Assembly: GCF_010994755.1 (NCBI RefSeq)
Contig: NZ_WHSB02000005.1
Span: 157,281-221,280, forward strand
Length of the DNA: 64,000 bases
Origin: Shinella lacus
GTDB taxonomy: Bacteria; Pseudomonadota; Alphaproteobacteria; Rhizobiales; Rhizobiaceae
Direction: 5' to 3'
The first letter of the stretch is position 1, and each line of letters opens with the position of its first letter. Below, piece after piece: positions 26,286 to 34,798 of the stretch. A program made the translations under genes and the position numbers. The notes under the pieces were generated by a model, which was not told the origin of the DNA, did no database searches, and saw nothing but the letters and a program-made list of their open reading frames with translations.

Positions 26286-26990
26286 ATGAACGAGATCAAC
26301 AAAAGCGGCGCGTTCTGGCGTTCCTTCCCGATTTTCGAGGGCTTTGGCAAGGATACGATCGGCGAGATCGCGGCCATCGCCTCCTTGCGCAAATGGACGG
26401 CCGGCACGGTGATCTTCCAGCGCGGCGACGAGGGCACCTACCTCATTGCGCTCGTTTCCGGCCGCATCAAGCTTTCGCTCATCACGCCGCAGGGCAAGGA
26501 ACTGTCGCTGCGCCAGCTCGAAGCCGGCTCGGTGCTCGGCGAAATGGCGATCCTCGACGGCCAGCCGCGCTCTGCCGATGCCACCGCCGTCGTCGCGACC
26601 GAAGGCTATGTCATCTCCAAGCGCGATTTCCTGGAAGTCCTCACCCGCAACCCGACGGCGGCCCAGGCAATCATCCACTATCTCTGCACCAAGCTGCGCG
26701 AGACGACGGAGCAGCTCGAAACCATCGCGCTCTACGATCTCGAAGCCCGCGTTGCGCGCTTCTTCCTCGCGACGCTGCGCAACATCCATGGCGAGGACCT
26801 GCCGGAGAGCGCCAATCTCCAGCTTTCGCTCAGCCAGACGGAGATCGCCAGCATCGTCGGCGCCAGCCGGCCGAAGATCAACCGGTCGATCCTCGCGCTT
26901 CAGGAGGCGGGCGCCATCCGCCGCAACGAGGGCATCATCCATTGCCATATCGGCCGGTTGCAAACCATCGCCGAGCCGGATGACGACTAG
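26286..26990 (+). CDS. Crp/Fnr family transcriptional regulator
   Basis: A 234-residue regulator. The cyclic-nucleotide-binding fold spans about 15-125: FQRGDEGTYLIALVSGRIKLS and GSVLGEMAILDGQPRSADATA correspond to the phosphate-binding cassette, and the GEMAILDG-x-R-S pattern keeps the Glu and Arg typical of cAMP binders. A winged helix with LSQTEIASIVGASRPKINRSI follows (about 180-200). There are no N-terminal Fe-S cysteines, so it is not an FNR-type oxygen sensor. It is four bases from the CHASE2 cyclase gene, which suggests that it reads the cyclase product; this is inference. Confidence 0.9.
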   Translation: MNEINKSGAFWRSFPIFEGFGKDTIGEIAAIASLRKWTAGTVIFQRGDEGTYLIALVSGRIKLSLITPQGKELSLRQLEAGSVLGEMAILDGQPRSADATAVVATEGYVISKRDFLEVLTRNPTAAQAIIHYLCTKLRETTEQLETIALYDLEARVARFFLATLRNIHGEDLPESANLQLSLSQTEIASIVGASRPKINRSILALQEAGAIRRNEGIIHCHIGRLQTIAEPDDD

Positions 26991-26994
26991 GGGC

Positions 26995-28839
26995 ATGATC
27001 GCCAAGAGATACAGACCGCTTGCCGCCGGCCTCGTGGCGAGCCTCGCCGGCGCGCTGGCGCTGTTTTTACTTGGCGAGACGGCGCTGGAGCGGCAGCGCG
27101 AATTCTATTTCGATGCGCTGACCCAGACGGTCCCGGTGGAGACGAGCGACCGGATCGTCGTCGTCGACATCGACCGCAAGGCCTTCCAGAGCGCGCCGGA
27201 AAAGGACTGGACGCGCACGCAGACGGCGACGCTGATCGAGCGGCTGGCCGCCGCCAAGCCGACGGCGATCGCCTTCGATTTCGTCTTCAGCACCGATTGT
27301 GCGGCCGACGAGCCTGCCAATGCGGCCTTGGCAGGTGCCATCGGCAAGACGCCGACCATATTGGGTTTCCTCATCGGCGAGACGCTGGACGGCGCGCCGC
27401 ATCCGGTTCCGGCGCTTGCCTTGCAGCGGCCGGTCGATGTGCCCGAACTCTGGTTCATCGACGGCACGGAAAGCTCCTGCCCCTTCCTGCAAGACAAGGC
27501 CGCCGCCGCCGCGGCATCCTTCCTGGTCGGCGACGAGGATGCGGTGGTGCGCCGCGTGCAGGCCTATGCGATCGTCGGAAATGCGGCCTATCCCGCACTC
27601 GGCGTCGAGGCGGCGCGGCTGGCGGCGGGCGCGCGCACGCCGGTGCTGGGCGGCACGCCGGCCTGGTTGCGCCACGATTCGCGCATCATGCGGCTCGACG
27701 AGGACGGCAGCCTGCGCTTCGTCGCGAGCAGCGCCGGCACCATTGGCGCGCGCACCTTTTCTGCGGCGGATATCGTGGCGGGCCGGGTGCCGGCGGAGAA
27801 GATCGCCGGCAAGGTCGTGCTGATCGGCAGCAGCCTGCCCAATCTCGGCGGGCTGCGCACCAGCGCCTCCATGCCGCTCGAACCCTCCGTGCAGATCCAT
27901 GCGGATGTGGCGAACGCCATCCTGACCGACCATATCCCGATGCGCGATGCCGGCCTCATACCGATCGAGGCGGGCTTCGCCTTTGTCGCCGGCGCGGCGG
28001 TGGCGCTGGCGGCGGCGCGGTTGCGCCCGCTCTGGGCGGCACTTGCCGGTCTCGCGCTGGTCGGCATCGTCTTCGGCGCGTCGGTCCTGCTCTATATGCG
28101 AACGGCGCTGCTCTCCGATGCCGTCGGGGTCACGCTGATCGTCGCGACGGCGGCGCTCGTCACCGGCCTCCTGCAATTCACCCATGTGCGCCGGGCCGAA
28201 GCGACGGCGCGCCTGCGCTTTGCGCAATACCTGCCGCAGTCGGTGGTCTCGCGCTACATCGACAATCCGGACCTCGGCCGCGTGGCCGGCGAGGAGCGGC
28301 AGGTGACGGCTTTGTTCACGGATATCGAGGGCTTTTCCACGCTTGCCCAGAAGATCGGCCCGCACGACCTCGTCAGATTGCTCGACATCTATTTTTCCGA
28401 GGTGAACGCGCTGGTGGCGCGCCATGGCGGCATGGTGGACAAGGTGGTGGGCGATGCCGTGCATGCGCTGTTCAACGCGCCGGACGATCTCGACCGCCAC
28501 GTCGACAAGGCGCTCGCCTGCGCCGATGAAATCCGCACGCTGACGGAAGAGATGCGCCGCCGTCCGACCTTCCTCGACCGGGACTTCGGCCGCACGCGCA
28601 TCGGCGTCGAGACGGGCATGGCGGTGCTGGGGGAAGTCGGCATCGGCGGCAAGCTCGACTATACCGCGCATGGCGATGCGGTGAACCTTGCCGCACGGCT
28701 ACAGGATGCGAACAAGTTCCTGGGCACGCAGATCTGCGTTGGCCCGAACGCAGCCGGCGAGACCAGCCGGCCGCTGCGCCCCATCGGCAGCCACGAAATC
28801 CGTGGCTTCGGCACGATGGAACTCTTCACCCTGGATTAA
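26995..28839 (+). CDS. CHASE2-domain adenylate/guanylate cyclase
   Basis: A 614-residue membrane cyclase. Order: N-terminal helix (about 8-26), extracytoplasmic CHASE2 sensor (about 35-315, with VVVDIDRKAF and KVVLIGSS), three helices (about 322-398), then a class III catalytic domain (about 430-600) starting VTALFTDIEGFSTLAQKIGP with the metal-binding Asp, and GDAVHALFNAP and GDAVNLAARLQ further on. It has one catalytic domain, so it should work as a homodimer. The ATG at 26995 lies four bases after the Crp/Fnr gene. It overlaps the convergent FecR gene by four bases at the stop codons. Confidence 0.92.
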   Translation: MIAKRYRPLAAGLVASLAGALALFLLGETALERQREFYFDALTQTVPVETSDRIVVVDIDRKAFQSAPEKDWTRTQTATLIERLAAAKPTAIAFDFVFSTDCAADEPANAALAGAIGKTPTILGFLIGETLDGAPHPVPALALQRPVDVPELWFIDGTESSCPFLQDKAAAAAASFLVGDEDAVVRRVQAYAIVGNAAYPALGVEAARLAAGARTPVLGGTPAWLRHDSRIMRLDEDGSLRFVASSAGTIGARTFSAADIVAGRVPAEKIAGKVVLIGSSLPNLGGLRTSASMPLEPSVQIHADVANAILTDHIPMRDAGLIPIEAGFAFVAGAAVALAAARLRPLWAALAGLALVGIVFGASVLLYMRTALLSDAVGVTLIVATAALVTGLLQFTHVRRAEATARLRFAQYLPQSVVSRYIDNPDLGRVAGEERQVTALFTDIEGFSTLAQKIGPHDLVRLLDIYFSEVNALVARHGGMVDKVVGDAVHALFNAPDDLDRHVDKALACADEIRTLTEEMRRRPTFLDRDFGRTRIGVETGMAVLGEVGIGGKLDYTAHGDAVNLAARLQDANKFLGTQICVGPNAAGETSRPLRPIGSHEIRGFGTMELFTLD

Positions 28840-29474
28840 CGGATGCCGGCGCTCGCATAGGCCTCGCGGATGCGAGCCTCGCCCCATTGCGTGATCTCGC
28901 CGGGTGCTGCCCCTACCGAGGCGATCTCGACGCCCTGGCCGGGCGCGACCTGACGCGTGACGCCGCCGCCCGAAACCTCCACGAGGCCATGTTCGACGAA
29001 GACCGCGAAGGCGCCGCGGCTGGGGCCTGCAAAGAATTTCGTGCCGCGCACGCCGATCATGCCGAAGGCGGTGCGCACGGTGAGGTCGATCTTCGCGAGG
29101 CCTTCCGGACGGTCGAAGACCATCTGGCCGGTGCCGAGCTCGATGACGCCGCCCTGCCCGGCGATGAAAGTGTCGATCAGCAGTTCCGTCTCGCTGCCGA
29201 GCAGCAGGCTCGTGTCGTCGCCGAGTTCGAGTGAGGCAAAGCTCTCCTTACCGGTCTTCACGAAATCATGGTCCATCAGGCTCGCGCCGGCCTTCAGGCC
29301 TTCGAGGCGCTCCGCCTGCTTGCGGGTGACCTCGCCGGTGATCTGTACAGCCTTGCCGATGATCGCATTGGCCTGCGTGGCGCGGACGCCGATGCTGGTG
29401 AGCGCAAGTGCTGCGCCGGCGATGAAGAACCGGCGGCTGAGGGTGACCGGAGAGAAAGCGTTGAGCGTTCGCAT
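28836..29474 (-). CDS. FecR domain protein with Tat-type signal
   Basis: A 212-residue exported protein. The N-terminus SRRFFIAGAALALTSIGV reads as a twin-arginine signal. The mature part has the FecR fold: GKAVQITGEVTRKQAERL (near 41-58), FASLELGDDTSLLLGSETEL and VRTAFGMIGVRGTKFFAG, the typical VRG-T pattern. FecR proteins usually pass an outside signal, or act as periplasmic partners. Neighbouring CHASE2 cyclases with FecR proteins recur in bacteria, so it may modulate the cyclase sensor. Stop codons overlap (TTAA, 28836-28839). Start ATG at 29474. Confidence 0.87.
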   Translation of the reverse strand: MRTLNAFSPVTLSRRFFIAGAALALTSIGVRATQANAIIGKAVQITGEVTRKQAERLEGLKAGASLMDHDFVKTGKESFASLELGDDTSLLLGSETELLIDTFIAGQGGVIELGTGQMVFDRPEGLAKIDLTVRTAFGMIGVRGTKFFAGPSRGAFAVFVEHGLVEVSGGGVTRQVAPGQGVEIASVGAAPGEITQWGEARIREAYASAGIR

Positions 29475-29664
29475 GACATGCCTTTCGCGCGAGCACAAAC
29501 CCGACGGATGGAATTGAACCAATACAGGCCGACGCGTCAATCGCGTTTGCCGCCTGACCTGCAAACCTTATGCGCCGCCCTGCCCCTCTCCCACTGTTCC
29601 CGCGGAAACAGCCTTGTTTCGCCGGTCCACTAAGGTGCGGTCATCCAACGAAGGGAGACGGATC

Positions 29665-30699
29665 ATGATTTCGCGATCCACAGGAGTAAAGACGGCTGGC
29701 CGCGCCCTTTTCTTCGCGGTGCTGCTTTCCGGCGCCGCAGGCAGCGTCCAGGCCAACACGCTTTCGATCGAAGCCCGCTGCGATGCCAGCGCCGGCAGCC
29801 GCTACGACATGACCCGCAACACGGCCTTCGCGCCGGTTGCGCTGGAAGATATCGAGATCGGCGCGGCCCTTTCCGCCTGCCGCGAGGCCTATAATGCCGG
29901 CGGCGGTGCCCGCATGGCCTTCCAGCTCGCTCGCGCCCTGGAGCGCGCCGGCCAGGACCTCGAAGCTATGAAGCTCTATGCCGAAGCGTCGGCGCTCGGT
30001 CACACCGTTGCGATGGTGAACTACGGCGCCATGCTCGGAAAACGCGGCGATCCCGCCGCCGAATTCAGCCACTACAAGAAGGCCGCGGAACTGGGCGACA
30101 TGCTCGGCGCCTACAATCTCGGCGTCGCCTATCGCGACGGCATCGGCACGGAGATCAACGGCGCGGAAGCGGCCCGCTGGTTCGACAAGGCGGCGGCGGC
30201 CGGCGACGAGACGGCGGCCTTCAATCTCGGCGTGCTGCTCGACGATGGCAGCCTCGTCACCGAGGACAATGCCCGAGCGGCGGCCTTCTACCGGCTGGCC
30301 GTCGAGGGCGGCAGCGTCGATGCGATGATCAATCTCGGCCTCATGCTGGAATCCGGCGAAGGCGTTTCGCAGGATCTTTCCGCCGCTGCCGGCTACTTCA
30401 AGCAGGCGGCCGACCGTGGCGACAGCTACGGCAAGCTGAAATTCGGACTGATGCAGCAGAGCGGCACCGGCATCGTGAAGAATGTCGAGCAAGCGGTAAA
30501 CAGCCTCGTCGCCGCCTTCGAGATGCGCGACGTCGATCTCGAAGTGATCCTGCGCGACGCGCCGGAGAGGCTCAGCGCCGATGCCCGCCTCGCCATCAAG
30601 CAGGTGCTGGCCCAGCGCAAGCTGATCGCCGGCGCCGAGAATGCCGAGATCGACCCGATCACGCTCGGCGCGATCGAAAAGCACTACGCCGAGAAATAA
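29665..30699 (+). CDS. Sel1-repeat (TPR-like) secreted protein
   Basis: A 344-residue protein with a signal peptide (about 1-31) and Cys residues in the first mature segment (RCDAS, SACRE). Five or so Sel1-like repeats of about 36 residues follow (about 80-300): MKLYAEASALGHTVAMVNYGAML, EFSHYKKAAELGDMLGAYNLGV, ARWFDKAAAAGDETAAFNLGVL, AAFYRLAVEGGSVDAMINLGLM, AGYFKQAADRGDSYGKLKFGLM. Such proteins form helical scaffolds for protein contacts, probably in the periplasm. AAGGGAG precedes the start. No partner is evident; the divergent FecR gene shares its 190-base upstream region. Confidence 0.88.
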   Translation: MISRSTGVKTAGRALFFAVLLSGAAGSVQANTLSIEARCDASAGSRYDMTRNTAFAPVALEDIEIGAALSACREAYNAGGGARMAFQLARALERAGQDLEAMKLYAEASALGHTVAMVNYGAMLGKRGDPAAEFSHYKKAAELGDMLGAYNLGVAYRDGIGTEINGAEAARWFDKAAAAGDETAAFNLGVLLDDGSLVTEDNARAAAFYRLAVEGGSVDAMINLGLMLESGEGVSQDLSAAAGYFKQAADRGDSYGKLKFGLMQQSGTGIVKNVEQAVNSLVAAFEMRDVDLEVILRDAPERLSADARLAIKQVLAQRKLIAGAENAEIDPITLGAIEKHYAEK

Positions 30700-30711
30700 G
30701 CACCTCTTTGC

Positions 30712-30760
30712 GCAATTCCGGACGCAAAACCGCTGCACACTTTTGCTGGAATTGCTTTAG
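30712..30760. repeat. Rhizobial intergenic palindrome, related copy
   Basis: GCAATTCC (30712-30719) and GGAATTGC (30748-30755) are inverted arms around an A/C-rich loop with GACGCAAAACCGC. Its right end, GGAATTGCTTTAG, resembles the tail of the repeats at 45312 and 48957. The stop codon of the leftward gene at 30757 lies in this tail. It occupies the spacer between two convergent genes. Confidence 0.6.
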
Positions 30761-31791
30761 CCGATCTCGCCCGCCTGCGGACCCCAGGTGTCCGTCATCG
30801 CAAAGCCGTTGGCGAGCGGGTCGGTCGGGTCGAGCGCGATCTGGTGCAGGCCGAAGGTCCAGCCGCGGCCGGTGATGGTCGGGATGATCGCCTTGCGGCC
30901 GGCAACCTCGGTTTCCGCTGCAAGCCCCACCTCGAACTCGGACCCGATGATCGAGCGCGAGCGGAACGTATCGCCCACTTTCGCAAGACCACGGGCGTGC
31001 AGCGTCGCGAGGTTGGCGGAGTTGCCGGTGCCGCAGGGCGAGCGGTCGACGCGGCCGGGCCACATGGTGGTGGCGGTGCGCACCAGGCCGTCCGGGTCGC
31101 GATCGCGGAACATCACATAGGCGATGCCGCTGATTTCCGGAATTTCCGGATGCACGACCTTCATCGACTTGTTGATCAGGTCCTTCAGCGCCATGCCAGC
31201 ATCGACGAGCGCACGGGCGTTCGCCTTCTCGATCTTCGTGCCGACCTGGTCGACATCAACCAGCGCATAGAAAATGCCGCCATAGGAAATGTCGAAGCGC
31301 ACACGGCCCCAGTGCGGCGTGTCGATCTCGACATCCAGCGCCTCGACGAAGGACGGCACCATGGTGAGCTTGACCTTCTCGCAGCGCCCGTCGCGGCAGG
31401 TCGCCGTCGCCTTGACGAGGCCCGCGGCGGTATCGAGGATCACCACCGTCTCCGGCTCCTTCATCTCGACGATGCCGGATTCGAGCAGCGCCGTGGTGAC
31501 GCAGATGGAGTTTGAGCCGGACGAGGCGTGCGCCTGGTCGGCCTGCAGGATGATGAAGCCGGCATCGGCCTCCGGGCGCTTGGCCGGCACTAGCAGGTTG
31601 ACCGAACCGGTCGCAGCCGCCCGCGGCTCCAGGCAGAGGAAGCGGCGCAGGCTGTCATCGACCGTGTTGATATGGTTGAGCTGCTCGGCGATCGTGTTGC
31701 CGGGGATTTTCGGCACGCCGCCGATCGCCACCTTGCCGATCTCGCCTTCGCAATGAACGTCCAGCAACTGGATCGTGCGCTTCCATCTCAT
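30757..31791 (-). CDS. Proline racemase family protein (4-hydroxyproline epimerase type)
   Basis: A 344-residue member of the proline racemase/hydroxyproline epimerase superfamily. Overall layout fits hydroxyproline 2-epimerase (MRWKRTIQLLDVHCEGEIGKV; second catalytic motif SPCGTGNSA with C253; late GRGWTFGLHQIALDP). At the first catalytic position the usual M-C-G-H is replaced by S-S-G-S (90-93), so the pair is Ser91/Cys253 and the histidine is Ser93. Ser/Cys members exist in the superfamily and may prefer other substrates than proline. The 14-base palindrome at 31836-31849 is just upstream. Its exact substrate is uncertain. Confidence 0.85.
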   Translation of the reverse strand: MRWKRTIQLLDVHCEGEIGKVAIGGVPKIPGNTIAEQLNHINTVDDSLRRFLCLEPRAAATGSVNLLVPAKRPEADAGFIILQADQAHASSGSNSICVTTALLESGIVEMKEPETVVILDTAAGLVKATATCRDGRCEKVKLTMVPSFVEALDVEIDTPHWGRVRFDISYGGIFYALVDVDQVGTKIEKANARALVDAGMALKDLINKSMKVVHPEIPEISGIAYVMFRDRDPDGLVRTATTMWPGRVDRSPCGTGNSANLATLHARGLAKVGDTFRSRSIIGSEFEVGLAAETEVAGRKAIIPTITGRGWTFGLHQIALDPTDPLANGFAMTDTWGPQAGEIG

Positions 31792-31835
31792 GTCGTCTCG
31801 CTCCGTCTTTGCCGGTCCGCCGGCAGTGTCGACTC

Positions 31836-31849
31836 TCTGATATATCAGA
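31836..31849. promoter_or_regulatory. 14-base perfect palindrome in a divergent promoter region
   Basis: TCTGATATATCAGA lies in the 134-base region between the epimerase gene (leftward) and the phosphoesterase gene (rightward), about 45 bases before the former. The inner TGATATATCA resembles operators of GntR/FCD-type repressors, a usual controller of hydroxyproline catabolism in rhizobia. Confidence 0.55.
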
Positions 31850-31925
31850 TCGTCATCTGTTCCAACTGCTTTTCATGCGACAGCATTGCGCGCTACGAAA
31901 TAGCGCCCGCAACGAGATCCTTTTC

Positions 31926-32732
31926 ATGACCAAGCTCATTGTTTTCACCGACCTGCACATGGTGCCCGAGGGCACGACGATCATCGGCCTCGACCCTTAC
32001 CAGCGGCTGCTCGCCGGTATAGAGCATGTCAACCGATACCATGCCGATGCCGACCGGGTCATCTTCACCGGCGACCTGACGCACCGCGCCGACACGATGT
32101 CCTACGAGCGGCTGCGCGAACTCATCTCCCTGCTCGTGCCGCCCGCCGCCATCACCATCGGCAACCATGATTATCGCGAGCGTTTCCTGGAAACCTTCAC
32201 CCATGTCGCGCCGGACGAAAACGGCTTCGTGCAGCAGGCGATCGACTTTGACGACTGCCGCGTCGTGCTGCTCGACACGCTGTTCGCCCCGCCCTACGAC
32301 TATCCGATGAGCCATGCCGGCTATCTCTGCGAAACGCGCCTCGCCTGGCTCGACCGCACGCTTTCAAGCGCCGGCGGCCGGCCGGTGCTCCTCTTCATGC
32401 ACCACCCGCCGCACAAGACGGGCTTTACCGGCATGGACGCGATCCGGCTCGGCAACGAGGACGCCTTCTACGAACTTGTGCTGAAACACGGCAATGTCCG
32501 CCACATCTTCGCCGGCCATGTGCATCGCACGATCGGCGGCTCGCATCGCGGCATTTCCTTCTCGATCTTCAAGAGCCCGGTGCACCAGCAGCCGATGCCC
32601 TTCGACGCGCCGAACGCCTCGCTCTCGGTGGACGAGCCGGCCGCCTATGGCATCGTCGTGGTGACGGAAGAGGGTTTGCAGGTGCACCACGAGGATTACG
32701 AGATCGCGCGGCGCGATTCCGAGATTGCCTGA
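31926..32732 (+). CDS. Metallophosphoesterase (class III cyclic nucleotide phosphodiesterase/GpdQ-like)
   Basis: A 268-residue calcineurin-type phosphoesterase with the full set of metal ligands: FTDLH (6-10, D-x-H), GDLTHR (near 46-51), GNHDYR (near 79-84), MHHPPH (near 158-163) and AGHVHR (near 201-206). This arrangement is typical of CpdA/GpdQ relatives that cleave cyclic nucleotides or glycerophosphodiesters. The start ATG at 31926 gives the family N-terminus but has only a weak ribosome site. It might cooperate with the cyclases in this window by degrading their product, but substrate is unproved. Confidence 0.87.
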   Translation: MTKLIVFTDLHMVPEGTTIIGLDPYQRLLAGIEHVNRYHADADRVIFTGDLTHRADTMSYERLRELISLLVPPAAITIGNHDYRERFLETFTHVAPDENGFVQQAIDFDDCRVVLLDTLFAPPYDYPMSHAGYLCETRLAWLDRTLSSAGGRPVLLFMHHPPHKTGFTGMDAIRLGNEDAFYELVLKHGNVRHIFAGHVHRTIGGSHRGISFSIFKSPVHQQPMPFDAPNASLSVDEPAAYGIVVVTEEGLQVHHEDYEIARRDSEIA

Positions 32733-32857
32733 GGGCGCCGGTTAACGCGCGTTACACAACGTGAGACGTCCCGGCGCGGCCCTTGGGGAACCGCGCAGGG
32801 CCTATGCCGTTGTCTCCGCCGAAGGGGTGGGAAACCCAACTTTCGAAGGAGAAAGAC

Positions 32858-33493
32858 ATGCGCAAGATTCTCATGGCCGGTGCCGCCCTGGCACTCATCG
32901 GCGCCACGGTCGCCCATGCGGACGACGGCGACAAGGAAGTTCTCGGCGGTGCCGCCGGCGGCGCTGCGGGTGCTGCCGTCGGTGCCGTCGTCGGCGGCCC
33001 GGTCGGCGCCATCGTCGGCGGTGTGGCGGGTGTCGCGATCGGCGCGGAAGCCGCCGTTCCGGATGATGCCCGCGTCTATGTGATGGAAAACCCGACGCCG
33101 CCGGTAGTGCTGCAAGGCCAGGTCACCGCCGATACGCGCTTCGACAACACCGTGACGCTGACGCCGATCCCGGATCACCCGGACCTCGCCTATGTCTATG
33201 TCGACAACCGTCCGGTGATCGTGCGCACCGACAGCCGCCAGGTCGTCTATGCGCCTGAGGTCGAGACGACGGCGAGCATTTCGAGCGACATTCCGGAAAC
33301 CACCATCACCTATGTCGAGCGCCATCCGCTCGATCCCGTCCTGCTGGAAGGCCCGGTCGAGGCCGGCGTCGTGATCCCTGAAACCGTGCAGATCGTCGAA
33401 GTGCCGGAAAACCCGAACTACGGCTACATCTATGTCGACGAGCGCCCTGTTCTCGTCGACCGCGGCACCCGTGAGGTCATCTGGGTCCGCTGA
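32858..33493 (+). CDS. DUF1236-type secreted protein with a duplicated domain
   Basis: A 211-residue exported protein. A signal peptide (about 1-21) is followed by a glycine-zipper segment (GGAAGGAAGAAVGAVVGGPVG, 29-49, continuing to about 60) that could sit in a membrane. Two related C-terminal repeats follow: about 74-134 (VYVMENPTPPVVLQGQV ... LAYVYVDNRPVIVRTDSRQVVY) and about 151-211 (TYVERHPLDPVLLEGPV ... YGYIYVDERPVLVDRGTREVIW), each a DUF1236-like unit. AAGGAG precedes the ATG. Function is unknown; the family is common in rhizobial genomes. Confidence 0.88.
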   Translation: MRKILMAGAALALIGATVAHADDGDKEVLGGAAGGAAGAAVGAVVGGPVGAIVGGVAGVAIGAEAAVPDDARVYVMENPTPPVVLQGQVTADTRFDNTVTLTPIPDHPDLAYVYVDNRPVIVRTDSRQVVYAPEVETTASISSDIPETTITYVERHPLDPVLLEGPVEAGVVIPETVQIVEVPENPNYGYIYVDERPVLVDRGTREVIWVR

Positions 33494-33513
33494 CCCTTGC
33501 GGGATGAGTGGAG

Positions 33514-33539
33514 GGCGGCCCTTACGGGGGCCGCCTTTT
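33514..33539 (+). terminator. Terminator after the DUF1236 gene
   Basis: GGCGGCCC, a six-base loop and GGGCCGCC followed by TTTT, 20 bases after the stop. Confidence 0.8.
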
Positions 33540-33550
33540 CCATGCGCGGG

Positions 33551-34798
33551 TTACTGGCCGGTCGCGGTGACCGCCGTGTTCTCGACCGAACTGCCGAAGC
33601 GCAGCCATTGATCGTTGTAGTTCTTTCGCGTCACCGGATCGAAGACCGCAATTGGCGTCGAGACCGCGATGCTGGCCGCACTGCCGACCGTCTGCGCCGT
33701 GCCGAGCGCCACGGCGCCTAGCCGGTCGCCGATGCCGACCTCGGAATCGGTGACGGTCTGGCCGGCGATCAGGCGATTGCCGATGAGCTGCACGACCTCC
33801 GGGCTTTCGGCGAATTTGCCGTGGTTCAGGCTGTCGCCGGATTTCAGCGCCGTCAGGTCGAGCACCGTGATGCCCTGCTTTTCCAGCATGGAGCGATAGG
33901 GCTCCTGTGAAGGGTCGATCTGGCCGAGGCGGTCGACATTGCCGGAAATGCGGCGCGACAGGGTCAGCGCCCGGTCGTCCCGCGAGACGAACAGTGTGAA
34001 GTTCGGCCGGTCATTGCCGATCGCACGCAGCTGCTGGCCGAAGACGTCGACGTCGAGATCGGGTGACGCAAGGATGACCTGCTGGATCTTCTTCGGCACG
34101 CGCCCGTCGCGGATCGCCATCTGGCGCAGCGTCTCCACCGCAAGCCAAGTGCCCATGGAATGAGCCATGATCGTGATTTCACCCACCTGGGGCGAGTTCA
34201 CGGCGGCACGCAGCAACTCCTCCAAAGCATCGCGCGAATAGTTGGTGCTTTCCTTGTCATAGGAATAATCGAAGATGCTGGCGCGCGATGGCCAGGTGAA
34301 GATGATCGGTGCCGCATCGGTCTTCGAATCGTGCACGATCTGCGCGAAACGGTAAACGGCATCCTCATAACGATTGTTGAAGCCGTGCACGAAGATGAGC
34401 ACGCGCCGGCTCTTCGGCAGGTTCGCACCGAGCCAGGCCTTGCCGGCCTTGGCGCTGTCGATCGGCGTCACGCTGACGGTGGTAAAATCCTTCAGTGGAT
34501 CGGCGGGCAGTTTTTCCGGCCATTGCACCTGGCCGACCTTGCGCTTGTCATCCGCCGGAATGGAGATCGTAATCTCGCGCATCTGGAGATCGGAACCGCG
34601 CTCGCCGGAAAACAGCACGCCCGGCTGTTTCGACGGCGCGCGTGTGGTGGCGACGAGCAGGTCGACCTTCGAGACCCCCGCCGGCGGCTCGCCGCCCGGC
34701 AGCAGCACGCCTTCCGGCCGTCCGGCACAACCCGCCAGCGCCAGCAGCCCGGCCATGATCACGCGACGCAATACGCGCGGCCTTTCGCGGTTCGTCAT
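33551..34798 (-). CDS. Alpha/beta hydrolase lipoprotein (DUF900 type)
   Basis: A 415-residue lipoprotein with a clear lipobox (LLALAGC, with C24) and a DUF900-type hydrolase fold: the oxyanion segment LIFVHGFNNRYEDAVYRFAQI, WPSRASIFDY, nucleophile elbow MAHSMGTW (G-x-S-x-G type with Ser in HSM), and FTLFVSRDDRALTLSRRI. The start at 34798 has GGAAGG upstream. Substrates of DUF900 proteins are unknown; they are thought to act on acyl or peptide bonds at the cell envelope. An open frame continues 50 codons upstream without family features. Confidence 0.9.
   Translation of the reverse strand: MTNRERPRVLRRVIMAGLLALAGCAGRPEGVLLPGGEPPAGVSKVDLLVATTRAPSKQPGVLFSGERGSDLQMREITISIPADDKRKVGQVQWPEKLPADPLKDFTTVSVTPIDSAKAGKAWLGANLPKSRRVLIFVHGFNNRYEDAVYRFAQIVHDSKTDAAPIIFTWPSRASIFDYSYDKESTNYSRDALEELLRAAVNSPQVGEITIMAHSMGTWLAVETLRQMAIRDGRVPKKIQQVILASPDLDVDVFGQQLRAIGNDRPNFTLFVSRDDRALTLSRRISGNVDRLGQIDPSQEPYRSMLEKQGITVLDLTALKSGDSLNHGKFAESPEVVQLIGNRLIAGQTVTDSEVGIGDRLGAVALGTAQTVGSAASIAVSTPIAVFDPVTRKNYNDQWLRFGSSVENTAVTATGQ

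Noticed and set aside
27067-28671. 534-codon leftward frame opposite the CHASE2 cyclase gene
   Set aside because: Antisense shadow of a gene with clear domains.
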